From assembly GCA_003576695.1 (NCBI GenBank), contig QOZQ01000008.1, positions 124,001-188,000 of the forward strand: a stretch of DNA of 64,000 nt. The letters run 5' to 3'. Positions 44,085-52,991 of this stretch are shown here, one piece after another (positions within the stretch are counted from its first letter, which is position 1; each line of letters opens with the position of its first letter). The position numbers and the translations under genes were made by a program. The notes under the pieces are model-generated. The model made no database searches. It worked only from the letters and a program-made list of their open reading frames with translations, and was not told the DNA's origin. The stretch is from Taklimakanibacter lacteus (GTDB lineage Bacteria; Pseudomonadota; Alphaproteobacteria; Rhizobiales; Aestuariivirgaceae).

Positions 44085-44975
44085 ATGAACCGCCGGGGTT
44101 TCTTCAAATGGCTGGGCGGCCTTGCTTTGTCGGGCGTGGCGGTGACGGGCTATGCCTTCGGCATCGAGCCGGGCTTTCTCCTGCGCGTGCAGCGCTACGC
44201 CCTGACGCCGCCCGGCTGGCCTTCCGGCTTCAAGCTGCGCATCGCCGCGCTGGCCGACATCCATGCGGCCGAGCCCTATATGGGCCGCGCCCGTCTCAAA
44301 CGGATCGTCGCCGCCGCCAATGCGCTCGAGCCCGATCTCACTCTGTTGCTCGGCGACTATGCCACCGGCCATCGTTTCGTGACGCAGCGGATTCCCGTTG
44401 CCGACATCGCGGCGGCGCTCAAGGATCTCAGCGCGCCGCTCGGCGTCCACGCCATTCTCGGCAACCACGACTGGTGGGACGACAAGGCGGCGCAGAAGCG
44501 CAGCGCGGGTCCGAGCCTTTATCGCGCCGCCCTCGAGGCGCAAGGCCTTCCTGTCTATGAGAATGACGGCGTGCGGCTCGAGCATCGGGGCAAGCCCTTC
44601 TGGCTTCTGGGCCTTGGCGACCAGGTCGCCTTCATCAAGGGCCGCGGCCATTTCAAAGGCATCGACGATCTGCCGGCCACCCTTGCCAAGGTGACCGACG
44701 ACGCGCCGATCATCCTGATGATCCATGAGCCCGACGCCTTCACCGAGGTGCCGGCGCGCGTCTCGCTCACCCTCGCCGGTCATACCCATGGCGGACAGGT
44801 GCGCCTGTTCGGTTACTCACCGGTCGTGCCGTCGGCCTATGGCAACCGTTTCGCCTATGGCCATGTCGTCGAGAATGACCGCCATCTCATCGTCTCGGGC
44901 GGCCTCGGCTGCAGCATCCTCCCCGTTCGCTTCGGCGTGCCGCCGGAGATCGTTCTGATCGAGCTCGGCACGTAA
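44085..44975 (+). CDS. Exported metallophosphoesterase (YaeI-like), Tat-type leader
   Basis: The 296-residue protein starts MNRRGFFKWLGGLALSGVAVTGYA, a twin-arginine-type signal or anchor. A calcineurin-like domain follows with ALADIHAAEP, LLGDY, GNHDWW, HEPD and GHTHGGQ, a full metal set. Relatives such as YaeI act on lipid-linked or cyclic phosphodiesters at the membrane. The substrate here is unknown. It is read in the same direction as caiD but separated by a repeat element. Confidence 0.88.
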   Translation: MNRRGFFKWLGGLALSGVAVTGYAFGIEPGFLLRVQRYALTPPGWPSGFKLRIAALADIHAAEPYMGRARLKRIVAAANALEPDLTLLLGDYATGHRFVTQRIPVADIAAALKDLSAPLGVHAILGNHDWWDDKAAQKRSAGPSLYRAALEAQGLPVYENDGVRLEHRGKPFWLLGLGDQVAFIKGRGHFKGIDDLPATLAKVTDDAPIILMIHEPDAFTEVPARVSLTLAGHTHGGQVRLFGYSPVVPSAYGNRFAYGHVVENDRHLIVSGGLGCSILPVRFGVPPEIVLIELGT

Positions 44976-45001
44976 CGCCTGGGGTCTCCCTGATTTCGCG
45001 A

Positions 45002-45403
45002 TCAATACACCTTGAGCCGTGACCGGCTCATGACGAAACCATTCGCGCCGCGCCGGCAGGTGAGGCCTTTGGTCGTCGCCTTGCAGGTGAAGGGCCCCGC
45101 TGTCCAGGTCTTGCCATAGGCCAGCACTGGCTCTGCCGAGCAGCAGGAGGCATCGCCGACTTGCCTGTGGAGCACCGCCTTGCCCGTCGGCCCCAATATG
45201 ATGCGCGCATAGCGGGGCTCGACCCGGTCGCAGAGAAGCTCGGGCCCGCCATCGACGGGTTGATAGACCCCGGTGCCGCCCTTGGGTGTGTAGATGCAGC
45301 CGACATTGCCGGAAGGCAGCACGAATTCGACCTGCTCTTGCGCGTGTACGGCGAGCGGAAACATCAGCAGCAGGTCGGCAAGAAGGAAACGAGGAACGGA
45401 CAT
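45002..45403 (-). CDS. Exported protein, DUF6636-like
   Basis: The 133-residue precursor has hydrophobic leader MSVPRFLLADLLLMFPLAVHA. The mature domain has VEFVLPSGNVGCIYTPKGG, ELLCDRVEP and GPFTCKATTKGLTCRRGANGFVMSR. The FxxPSGNxGC opening and paired cysteines resemble DUF6636-type small secreted proteins. I am not certain of the family. The GTG-type start three codons earlier is possible. It is convergent with the phosphoesterase. Confidence 0.65.
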   Translation of the reverse strand: MSVPRFLLADLLLMFPLAVHAQEQVEFVLPSGNVGCIYTPKGGTGVYQPVDGGPELLCDRVEPRYARIILGPTGKAVLHRQVGDASCCSAEPVLAYGKTWTAGPFTCKATTKGLTCRRGANGFVMSRSRLKVY

Positions 45404-45485
45404 CACTTGCAACCCCGCAGATCAGACCATGCCCCTTCTCGCGCAGGAGAATGGCGCGTTGCGCGCCAGCCCGTCAATGACGAAG

Positions 45486-46376
45486 TCAACCGCAGGCTTC
45501 GCGCACGCAGCCGCGCAGCCAGCGATGCGCCGGATCGGCATCGAGCCGCGGATGCCAGAGCAGCGAGACCGTGATCTCCGATCTCAAGAAGGGCAGCGCA
45601 AAACTGTGCATGCCGGTCCTGAGTCTGCCGGTGGTCCGCTCGGGCACGGTGGCGATCAGGTCGGAGCCCCGTGCCAGAGCCAGCGCCGCCGAAAAGCTCT
45701 CGACGATTGCGCCGGTCTCTCTTTCAAGGCCAAGCGACCGCAGGGCCTCGTCGATGTCCTTCTTCTCGATGCCGCGTTGTGAGATGAGGATGTGGCTCCC
45801 TGCCGCAAAGCGCGCGGGCGTGATGTCGCTTTGAGTGCTGAGCGGGTGCCCTTGGCGCACGACACCGATGAACTGGTCGCGATAGAGCGCCTGCCCGCGC
45901 ATCTCCGGCACGGTCGCCTGCCCCACGACGCCGATCTCGAGATCGACAAAGCCGTCGCGCAAGGGCGTGCTGTCCCGGTCGGGCTTCGGCACGAAGCGCA
46001 GCTTGACGCCGGGCGCCTCCCGGGCCAGGCGGGCGACAAGCGCCACGCCGAAATTCTCGACAAAGCCTTCGCGCGCCCGGATCGTGAAGATGCGGACGAG
46101 TTTCCCGAGATCGAGCTTCTCCGCCGGGCGCAGCACCGCTTCGGCATCCCGCACCAGGCCATTGACCTTGTCGCTGAGCTCGAGCGCCCGTGGCGTCGGA
46201 ACGAGACCTCGCCCCGCCCTGACCAGCAGCGGATCGCCCGTCGCCTGGCGCAGGCGCGCGAGCGCGCGGCTCATCGCCGAGGGGCTTAAGTGCAGGCGCC
46301 TTGCCGCCCGCGCCACGCTCCTTTCCGCGAGCAGGACATCGAGGGTGACCAGCAGATTGAGATCGGGACGCGCCAT
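45486..46376 (-). CDS. LysR family transcriptional regulator next to an MFS exporter
   Basis: The 296-residue LysR protein starts MARPDLNLLVTLDVLLAERSVARAARRLHLSPSAMSRALARLR, the NodD/LinR-type winged helix. The effector domain has VRIFTIRAREGFVENFG. The frame opens 19 codons earlier (46433), but ATG 46376 fits the family best. It is divergent from the MFS transporter at 46504 and probably controls it. Confidence 0.9.
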   Translation of the reverse strand: MARPDLNLLVTLDVLLAERSVARAARRLHLSPSAMSRALARLRQATGDPLLVRAGRGLVPTPRALELSDKVNGLVRDAEAVLRPAEKLDLGKLVRIFTIRAREGFVENFGVALVARLAREAPGVKLRFVPKPDRDSTPLRDGFVDLEIGVVGQATVPEMRGQALYRDQFIGVVRQGHPLSTQSDITPARFAAGSHILISQRGIEKKDIDEALRSLGLERETGAIVESFSAALALARGSDLIATVPERTTGRLRTGMHSFALPFLRSEITVSLLWHPRLDADPAHRWLRGCVREACG

Positions 46377-46503
46377 AGGGACGATCATAGCACCTGATCC
46401 ACATATGGCGTCAAACGCACGAATAAAGTGCAAATGATGCGCCTTCCGCCATGTCCGCAGAGTGGCTATTTCTCACCCGTGCGCCTGACCGCAGGAAAAC
46501 ATC

Positions 46504-47946
46504 ATGATTTCAAAAGCATATGACGTCACCGCTGAGGCCGAAGCGGGTTCCTCGTCAATCCGCTGGGCCCTGGCCGGCCTGTCGCTCTCCATCCTGCTGG
46601 CAGCGCTCGGCACCAGCATCGCCAATGTCGGCTTGCCGACTTTCGCCCAGGCCTTCGATGCCTCCTTCCAGCAGGTCCAGTGGATCGTCCTGTCCTATTT
46701 GCTCGCCATCACCACCTTGATCGTCAGCGTCGGCCGGCTGGGCGACATCATGGGCCGCCGCCGGCTGCTCCTCGCAGGAATTGCACTGTTCACCCTGGCC
46801 TCGGTCCTGTGTGGCCTCGCGCCCACGCTTTCCCTGCTGATTGCCGCGCGCGCCGCGCAGGGCTTGGGCGCCGCCGTCATGACGGCGCTCGCTCTGGCCT
46901 TTGTCGGCGAGACGGTGCCCAGGGAGAAGACCGGCAGCGCCATGGGATTGCTCGGCACCATGTCGGCGGTCGGCACCGCGCTCGGCCCGTCGCTGGGCGG
47001 TGTTCTGATTGCGGGCTTGGGCTGGCGCGCCCTCTTTCTCGTCATGGCTCCCATCGGCATCCTGACTTTCCTTCTGGCGCTTCGCTACCTCCCCACCTCA
47101 GCACAGCCGACGAAACTCGATCGCAAGGCGCTCGATCTTCCGGGCACGGCGCTGCTCGGCCTGACGCTTGCCGCCTATGCGCTCGCCATGACGGCAGGGC
47201 GCGGTCATTTCAACGGGCTCAACATCGCCTTGCTGCTGGCAGCCTTGCTGGGCCTGTGCCTCTTCCTGCTGGTGGAGGCGCGCCTGCCGTCGCCCTTGAT
47301 CCGCCCGGCTTCGTTCCGCGATCGTCTGTTGAGCGCCAGCCTCGCCATGAATGTGCTCGTCGCCTCCGTCATCGTCACGACCTTGGTGGTGGCGCCCTTC
47401 TATCTGTCGCATGTGCTGGGGCTCAATGCGGCGCTTGTCGGGCTTGTCATGTCGACCGGACCGGTTGTCTCGGTGCTCTCAGGGGTACCCGCCGGGCGCA
47501 TCGTCGATCGCTTCGGCGCGCCTCGCATCGTGCTCTTCGGACTCGCCCAGATGGCGGCGGGCGCATTTGCTCTGTCTGTTCTGCCGGTGATGTTCGGCGT
47601 TCCCGGCTATGTGGCTGCCATCGCCTTGTTGTCGCCCGGCTATCAGCTGTTCCAGGCCGCCAACAACACCGCCGTCATGATGGATGTGAGCCCGGACCGG
47701 CGCGGCATCATCTCGGGCATGCTTAATCTGTCGCGCAATCTGGGGCTCATCACCGGCGCTTCCGTCCTCGGCGCGCTCTTCGCCTTCGCCGCGGGAACAA
47801 CCGACATCACCCTGGCGGCTCCCGAGGCCATCGCTACCGGCATGCGGGTCACCTTCCTGGTCGATGCCGGCCTGATGATCGTGGCGCTCGTGATCGCTGT
47901 AGCGAGCCGCGCCTTCACGAAATCCGCTTCCAAAGGCGTCTCGTGA
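46504..47946 (+). CDS. MFS transporter, DHA2 (14-TM) drug exporter family
   Basis: The 480-residue membrane protein has the DHA2 pattern. SILLAALGTSIANVGLPTFAQAF lies in helix 1, and WIVLSYLLAITTLIVSVGRLGDIMGRRR is the loop 2-3 motif. RAAQGLGAAVMTALALAFVGE and GLLGTMSAVGTALGPSLGGVLI is motif C of antiporters. It probably exports a drug or metabolite using the proton gradient. The divergent LysR gene is the likely regulator. Confidence 0.9.
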   Translation: MISKAYDVTAEAEAGSSSIRWALAGLSLSILLAALGTSIANVGLPTFAQAFDASFQQVQWIVLSYLLAITTLIVSVGRLGDIMGRRRLLLAGIALFTLASVLCGLAPTLSLLIAARAAQGLGAAVMTALALAFVGETVPREKTGSAMGLLGTMSAVGTALGPSLGGVLIAGLGWRALFLVMAPIGILTFLLALRYLPTSAQPTKLDRKALDLPGTALLGLTLAAYALAMTAGRGHFNGLNIALLLAALLGLCLFLLVEARLPSPLIRPASFRDRLLSASLAMNVLVASVIVTTLVVAPFYLSHVLGLNAALVGLVMSTGPVVSVLSGVPAGRIVDRFGAPRIVLFGLAQMAAGAFALSVLPVMFGVPGYVAAIALLSPGYQLFQAANNTAVMMDVSPDRRGIISGMLNLSRNLGLITGASVLGALFAFAAGTTDITLAAPEAIATGMRVTFLVDAGLMIVALVIAVASRAFTKSASKGVS

Positions 47947-47997
47947 TGTATTCGTCTTCAGGCGATATTCATCTCAGGATTGCGAGGATCCGATCTG

Positions 47998-48339
47998 ATG
48001 AAGCCGATCCCTGCTATCGTGATGGCGATGTCCAGCCTGCTGGCTTGTGTTGCCGGACCTGCGGCGGCTGATGGCCTCGCGCGCCCGAAAGTGACCCGAC
48101 TGGCAGTTCCGCCGATCTGCCTGGATTGCGGACCGAGGCCCATTTTCTTTTGCATACATAAAGAAAGCAGGAATGCGGACCTTCATGTCCTGCGTTGTCG
48201 CGATGGGGATACCACCTCGTGTCGTCTGACTGGCGACCGGCCTCTTTCCCCGAACGCAAAGGTCCTCAAACTCCTGCAAATGCCTGATGGTTGCTGGAAG
48301 CTCACGGTTCGCCAGCCTCGACCGTTGGCCGGCAGGTGA
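47998..48339 (+). CDS. Small exported cysteine protein, paralogue A
   Basis: The 113-residue precursor has signal peptide MKPIPAIVMAMSSLLACVAGPAAA. The mature part has C52, C67, C75 and C99 and the block DLHVLRCRDGDTTSCRLTG. It resembles the next gene: after a common MKP start, the first three conserved cysteines have the same spacing (15, 8) around (I/L)HVLxCRxxxxxxCxLT, and both end in GCxKxT. The function is unknown and no known domain is recognised. ATG 47998 is chosen because it starts the signal peptide. Confidence 0.6.
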   Translation: MKPIPAIVMAMSSLLACVAGPAAADGLARPKVTRLAVPPICLDCGPRPIFFCIHKESRNADLHVLRCRDGDTTSCRLTGDRPLSPNAKVLKLLQMPDGCWKLTVRQPRPLAGR

Positions 48340-48393
48340 TGCGCAATCTCCCGCTTCGGCGTATAAGGACTGCCATTCCTGCCGGAAGGTCAC

Positions 48394-48741
48394 ATGAAGC
48401 CGTTTCTCGCCGCCCTTGCTGTTGTCGCCCTGTGTGCTTTTCCAGGCTGGATCACGCGCGGCCACGCGGCTGAGGCCGAGGATACAAATGAAGACTCGAC
48501 GGAAGCGCAGCCCAAATTCCTGCAGGGCGCGCTCAATTGCGCCTTCGAGGATGGCGGGAGCACGGAGATCCACGTTCTCTTGTGCCGGTTCGACGTATCC
48601 GAGACTTGCGTCCTGACGGCCCCGATGCCCTTCAGGGACGCGCTGCAAGGATTTGCGGAAGTGAAGATTCTCGGCATCAGCTCGACCGCCGAAGGATGCT
48701 CGAAAATAACCTTCAGCGGCTCGATGAAGTCGCCGGAGTAG
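48394..48741 (+). CDS. Small exported cysteine protein, paralogue B
   Basis: The 115-residue precursor has signal peptide MKPFLAALAVVALCAFPGWITRGHA. The mature part has an acidic stretch, then C49, C64, C72 and C102 within EIHVLLCRFDVSETCVLT and EGCSKITF. It is a tandem paralogue of 47998-48339. A GGAAGG sequence lies upstream of the ATG. The last 29 bp overlap the convergent MFS gene. The function is unknown. Confidence 0.6.
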   Translation: MKPFLAALAVVALCAFPGWITRGHAAEAEDTNEDSTEAQPKFLQGALNCAFEDGGSTEIHVLLCRFDVSETCVLTAPMPFRDALQGFAEVKILGISSTAEGCSKITFSGSMKSPE

Positions 48742-49897
48742 CGGACCTTGGCAGGAACAGCAGCACGAGCAGCGCCCCGATCCACAGGCTCGCCGTCGCG
48801 GCGAAGCTCGTGGCGAAGAAGCCGTAATTCGCATAGACGCTGCCATAGACGCCGCCTCCGAGACCTACCGCCACATAGGTGATGAAGGAGAAGAGCCCCA
48901 TCGCGGTCGAGCGCTCCGCCTGGGGTGCTGCCCCGATATAGGAGACGAGCGTGTTCATGCCGACATGCTGCGCCAGGCCCCAGATCAAGGGATAGGCGAT
49001 CGCGGTCCACAGAGTGAGGGTCGAGAGCGGCAGGAGTATGTAGTTGATGCCGAGGACGAAGAGTGCTGCCGCCATCAATCGTGCCGGGCCCACTCTGTCG
49101 ATGAAGGCGTCGAAGAACACCGCGAGCCCGAAGCCCACGCCATAGGAGCAGGCCACCAGCCCGCCGAGCCAGGCGCCCGCCTGGTGCAGATGGCGCACAT
49201 GATCGCCGAGGAATGTGTAGGTCTGGTAGAAGGCGATCATGAAGACGAAGGTGGCGATGAGCGCCAGCGGAATTCCTGTCACTGCCAGCGCCTGCCGGTA
49301 GGAGACCGGCCGCGCCGCCGCCACAGCCTCGCTGCGCGGCAAAAGGCCGATGCCGAAGATCATCACCGCCGAAATCGTCGAAACAGCCAGGAAGGTGCCG
49401 CGCCAGTCGAGGAGATCGGCGATCAGGGCGGCGAAAGGAATGCCCGCCACCATGGCGACCGACCAGCCGAAGATCACCCGTCCCATGGCACGCGAGCGCA
49501 TATGGTCCGGCGTCAGATCGGCGGTAAGCGCATAGGTGCCGGGAATGATGACGCCGGCAGCGAGGCCTGTGATGAACTGCCCGGCCACCAATATCCGCCA
49601 GTCGAAAGCGGCGGCACAGACTGCCAGCCCGGCGGCGATGACGGCGAAGGCGATCTGGATCGCGCGCCGCTTGCGCCACTGGCCGAGCCGGGGGGCGGCG
49701 AGCAAAGCCGCCAGCGCCACACCGGCGCCATAGGCGCCCGACGCAATGCCGATCTCGGCCGGCCCCGCCTGGAGCGCCTGCGCGATATCGGGCAGAAGCG
49801 GCGACAGCATCAGGGCCTGAATACCGACGGCCGCAATGCCGGCCATCAGGATCACGAGATGGTTCTGGGTGGAGGGTACGGTCGAGACGGCGGTCAT
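48713..49897 (-). CDS. MFS transporter (12-TM, DHA1-like)
   Basis: The 394-residue membrane protein has about 12 hydrophobic helices. LSPLLPDIAQALQAGPAEIG lies at the first loop, APRLGQWRKRRAIQIAF at loop 2-3, and GRVIFGWSVAMVAGIPFAALIAD is a motif-C-like helix 5. It resembles the arabinose-efflux/DHA1 type. It is divergent from the Lrp-family gene at 50005, which may control it, perhaps pointing to an amino acid or a drug as cargo. Confidence 0.88.
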   Translation of the reverse strand: MTAVSTVPSTQNHLVILMAGIAAVGIQALMLSPLLPDIAQALQAGPAEIGIASGAYGAGVALAALLAAPRLGQWRKRRAIQIAFAVIAAGLAVCAAAFDWRILVAGQFITGLAAGVIIPGTYALTADLTPDHMRSRAMGRVIFGWSVAMVAGIPFAALIADLLDWRGTFLAVSTISAVMIFGIGLLPRSEAVAAARPVSYRQALAVTGIPLALIATFVFMIAFYQTYTFLGDHVRHLHQAGAWLGGLVACSYGVGFGLAVFFDAFIDRVGPARLMAAALFVLGINYILLPLSTLTLWTAIAYPLIWGLAQHVGMNTLVSYIGAAPQAERSTAMGLFSFITYVAVGLGGGVYGSVYANYGFFATSFAATASLWIGALLVLLFLPRSATPATSSSR

Positions 49898-50004
49898 GAT
49901 CCTAATACCAGTAGATGGATTTCCATTTTTCCCGTATCATGTTCCGCACTATATGAGAATTACCTATTTTTCGGCGACGAATGCCGTTCAAAGGATGACC
50001 CGAT

Positions 50005-50478
50005 ATGGATGCCACTGACCGAAAGCTGTTAGCCATCCTGGCCGAAGATGCCACCATCGCCTTCCGCGACCTCGGCGAGAAGCTGGGCCTTTCCGCCCCT
50101 TCCGTCTATGAGCGGGTGAAGAAGCTCAAGTCGCAAGGGGTCATCAAGCGCACCACCATCGAGATCGATGGCGAGGCGATCGGCTGCCCCCTGCTCGCTT
50201 TCGTTCATGTGACGACCGAAGGCTGGGGCAAGACGCCCGAAATGCTGTCGATCACCGATGATCCACGCGTCGAGGAATTGCATTCCGTCGCCGGCGACAC
50301 CTGCATCCTTCTCAAGGTGCGCTGCGAGGGCACGCTCGCTCTGGAGCAGCTGCTGAAACGGGTCTACGACACGCCGGGGGTCAGGAGTACGCGCTCCTAT
50401 ATCGCCCTGAATACCTATATGGAGCGCGGTCCGCGAACCGAGTTATTCATGAAAAACAATAATAAATCCAATTGTTAA
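50005..50478 (+). CDS. Lrp/AsnC family transcriptional regulator
   Basis: The 157-residue protein has an N-terminal helix-turn-helix (MDATDRKLLAILAEDATIAFRDLGEKLGLSAPSVYERVKKLKSQGVI) and a C-terminal RAM/ligand domain (about residues 65-145) with the usual VAGDTCILLKVRC. It is divergent from the MFS gene at 48713-49897, whose promoter it shares within a 107-bp gap, so that exporter is a likely target. Confidence 0.92.
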   Translation: MDATDRKLLAILAEDATIAFRDLGEKLGLSAPSVYERVKKLKSQGVIKRTTIEIDGEAIGCPLLAFVHVTTEGWGKTPEMLSITDDPRVEELHSVAGDTCILLKVRCEGTLALEQLLKRVYDTPGVRSTRSYIALNTYMERGPRTELFMKNNNKSNC

Positions 50479-50577
50479 CGCCGCCTTTCGCGGACCTTCG
50501 AATATTCGGACCTCGTGTTGAAACTCTTTCCACGTCTCTCCCGTATCAGTGCCGGTACGTGTAAGGCGACAGGAGGC

Positions 50578-50610
50578 GCGGTCCGATCGAAGATGCGGAG
50601 ATCGGGCCGC
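50578..50610 (+). terminator. Weak hairpin, possible end of the Lrp transcript
   Basis: The 11-bp stem GCGGTCCGATC/GATCGGGCCGC has one wobble, followed by GTTCACTTTTC. The T-rich tract is poor, so function as a terminator is uncertain. It lies between the convergent Lrp and SRPBCC genes. Confidence 0.4.
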
Positions 50611-50612
50611 GT

Positions 50613-51143
50613 TCACTTTTCGGCGATGGCTTTCAGCTTCGCCAGCCCTTTCTCGTAGTCCGCTCCGATCCAGCGGTCGAACAGCAGCCCCATCCAGCGT
50701 TCCAATGGATTGCGCAGCAGCGATTTGAAGCCCCAGGTCACGCTCGTGTCATTGTCGACGGGCTTGAGCTCCATATAGGCGATGGCATCGCCCATATCGC
50801 CGAAATCGAGTGTCGTGGCGAAGCGCTTGTTCGGCTGATAGTCGACGACCGTCTGCGAGCCCTTGCCGACCTGCGGGTTGTCGGACGTCCAGGACATTTT
50901 CTGGCCGATGCCGATCTCCGGTCCTTCGAAATTATAATGCAGGCCCGGATCGAGCACGGCCCAGGGCGAGTATTCAGGAAAACGCTTGAGATCCCCGACG
51001 ATGGCGAAGACCTTTTCGGGTGGCGCGGCAATGGTGATCTGACGCTCGACCACAGCCTCTCCCGGCAGCGTATAGGCGCCGCCCATGAAGATGACGAGGA
51101 GCGCGATCAGCGCATAGGCGACACTCAGGAGAAATTTCTTCAT
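50613..51143 (-). CDS. SRPBCC family (polyketide cyclase/START-like) protein with N-terminal anchor
   Basis: The 176-residue protein has one N-terminal hydrophobic helix (MKKFLLSVAYALIALLVIFMGGAYTL) and then a START/SRPBCC fold domain: VERQITIAAPPEKVFAIVGDLKRFPEYSPW, typical of polyketide_cyc2, and VTWGFKSLLRNPLERWMGLLFDRWIG at the C-terminal helix. It probably binds a lipophilic ligand at the membrane outer side. The ligand is unknown. Confidence 0.85.
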   Translation of the reverse strand: MKKFLLSVAYALIALLVIFMGGAYTLPGEAVVERQITIAAPPEKVFAIVGDLKRFPEYSPWAVLDPGLHYNFEGPEIGIGQKMSWTSDNPQVGKGSQTVVDYQPNKRFATTLDFGDMGDAIAYMELKPVDNDTSVTWGFKSLLRNPLERWMGLLFDRWIGADYEKGLAKLKAIAEK

Positions 51144-51189
51144 CCATGATCTCTGGCTCTTGGCCCACGACGCCTCTATAGCTCAGCCC

Positions 51190-51645
51190 ATGCGCCCTGC
51201 CCATCTTTTCCAGATCAGGCCCTATCGTCCGAGCGACCTTGACGCAGCGGCTGAAGCGGCCAATGCCGCCTGCCGGCAGGCCTATGCCTTCTTCGGCTAC
51301 AACCATCCGGTATCGGTGACCCGCACCCGCCTCGGCGAGGCATTGGCCGAAGGTCAGCGCTGCTTCGTGCCGGAAGTGAGCGGCGTGGTTGTCGGAATAC
51401 TGACACTTCAGCCCGCCTTCATCGACAAGCTCTTCATCGCGCCGCATTGGCAGGGATCAGGGATAGGCTCGGCTTGCCTCGATTTCGCCAAGTCGCTCCA
51501 TCCGGCCGGCCTCGAGCTCAACTGCGCCCAGCAGAATTACGGCGCCTGCCGGCTCTATGAGCGCCACGGCTTCATCGCGGTGACGCATCTCATCTTCGAG
51601 CCGATCGGCATTGGTGACATCGTCTATCGCTGGCCGGGACACTAA
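51190..51645 (+). CDS. GNAT family N-acetyltransferase
   Basis: This protein of about 151 residues has the GNAT fold: FQIRPYRPSDLDAAAEAANAA at the N-terminus, KLFIAPHWQGSGIGSACLDFAKS with the acetyl-CoA loop Q/R-x-x-G-x-G/A, and ENAQQNYGACRLYERHGF-like C-terminal motif B (NCAQQNYGACRLYERHGF here). A TTG 10 codons upstream is in frame, but ATG 51190 is the more likely start. The target is unknown. The stop overlaps the convergent TRAP permease by 4 bp. Confidence 0.88.
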   Translation: MRPAHLFQIRPYRPSDLDAAAEAANAACRQAYAFFGYNHPVSVTRTRLGEALAEGQRCFVPEVSGVVVGILTLQPAFIDKLFIAPHWQGSGIGSACLDFAKSLHPAGLELNCAQQNYGACRLYERHGFIAVTHLIFEPIGIGDIVYRWPGH

Positions 51646-52991
51646 TTCCCGGAAATGCCGGAGCCCCCATAGACCTGGCGCGGCAGCCACAAGCCGATCT
51701 CCGGGAAGACATAGAGCAGCACCATGGCGATCAGCACGATGAAGATGAAGGGCATGACGCCCCTGAAGATGTCGTTGATGTTGACATGCTTGGGCGCCAC
51801 GCCTTTCAGGTAGAACGGCGCCATGGCGACCGGCGGCGACAGGAACGACGTCTGGATATTGAGCGCGATCAGGAGCCCGAAGAACAACGGGTCGATGCCG
51901 AAATGGTCGAGCAGCGGCAGGAAGATCGGCACGAAGATGACGATGATCTCGGTCCATTCGAGCGGCCAGCCCAGGATGAAGATGATGATCTGGGTGACGA
52001 TCAGGAAGGTGAGCGGCGAAAGATCGAGGCCCACCACGAAATCCTTGATCACCGCATCGCCGCCAAGTGCTGCAAACACCGCCGAGAACATGAAGGAGCC
52101 GACGAACAGCCAGCCGACCATGGCCGACGTGCGCGCCGTGAGATAGACCGATTCCTTGAGCTTCTCGAAGCTGAGCGAGCGATAGGCGGCGGCGAGGATG
52201 AGGGCGCCCAGCGCCCCGATCGCGGCGGCTTCCGACGGCGTCGCAAGCCCGAACATGATGGCGCCCAGCACCGCCAGGATCAGGAGCGCCAGCGGCAGGA
52301 ACGACGTTATGAGTTGGTAGGCGATGGTCGCATAGGGAACATTGCGCTCTTCCTTCGGCATCGGCGGCGCCAGCGTCGGATTGATGAGCGCGCGGATCAT
52401 CACATAGGCCATATAGAGGCCGGCCAACATGAGCCCGGGGAAGAACGCGCCGGCATAGAGCTGCACCGGCGAGACGCCGGCGGTGGCGCCGTAGAGGATG
52501 AGCATGATCGAGGGGGGTATGAGGATGCCTAGGCAGCCGCCGGCGCAGATGACGCCCGCCGAGAGCTTGACGTCATAGCCATGCCGCAGCATCGCCGGAA
52601 AGGCGAGCAGGCCCATCAGCGTCACCACCGCGCCGACAATGCCGGTCGCGGTGGCGAAGAGCGCGCAGGTCACGAGCGTGGCGATGGCGAGCGAGCCCGG
52701 CAGGGCGCCGGAGGCGAGCTGGATCGAGCGGAACAGGCGGTCGAGGATATTGGCGCGCTCGACGATATAGCCCATGAAGACGAAGAGCGGCACCGAGATC
52801 AGCACGTCATTGGTCATCACCGACCAGGTGCGCTGGACGAGCAGCGCCGCGACGGTGTCCATGTTCCCGTCATAGGCGAGAAAGGCGAAGCCCACGCCCA
52901 TGGCCATCAGCGTGAAGGCGATCGGAAAGCCCAGCATGATGAGGAAGATGAAGAGGACGAGCATGAGCACGCCCAGTTGCGGATCGGTCAC
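51642..52991 (-). CDS. TRAP transporter large permease (DctM-type)
   Basis: The 449-residue membrane protein of the TRAP DctM family has about 12 helices. GFPIAFTLMAMGVGFAFLAYDGN lies near the start, and VSVPLFVFMGYIVERANI-like and CAGGCLGILIPPSIMLILYGATAGVSPVQLYAGAFFPG segments follow. It is the main Na+-driven transport subunit, and its start overlaps the small permease stop (ATGA). The substrate-binding protein is encoded upstream at 54219. Confidence 0.93.
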   Translation of the reverse strand: MTDPQLGVLMLVLFIFLIMLGFPIAFTLMAMGVGFAFLAYDGNMDTVAALLVQRTWSVMTNDVLISVPLFVFMGYIVERANILDRLFRSIQLASGALPGSLAIATLVTCALFATATGIVGAVVTLMGLLAFPAMLRHGYDVKLSAGVICAGGCLGILIPPSIMLILYGATAGVSPVQLYAGAFFPGLMLAGLYMAYVMIRALINPTLAPPMPKEERNVPYATIAYQLITSFLPLALLILAVLGAIMFGLATPSEAAAIGALGALILAAAYRSLSFEKLKESVYLTARTSAMVGWLFVGSFMFSAVFAALGGDAVIKDFVVGLDLSPLTFLIVTQIIIFILGWPLEWTEIIVIFVPIFLPLLDHFGIDPLFFGLLIALNIQTSFLSPPVAMAPFYLKGVAPKHVNINDIFRGVMPFIFIVLIAMVLLYVFPEIGLWLPRQVYGGSGISGN

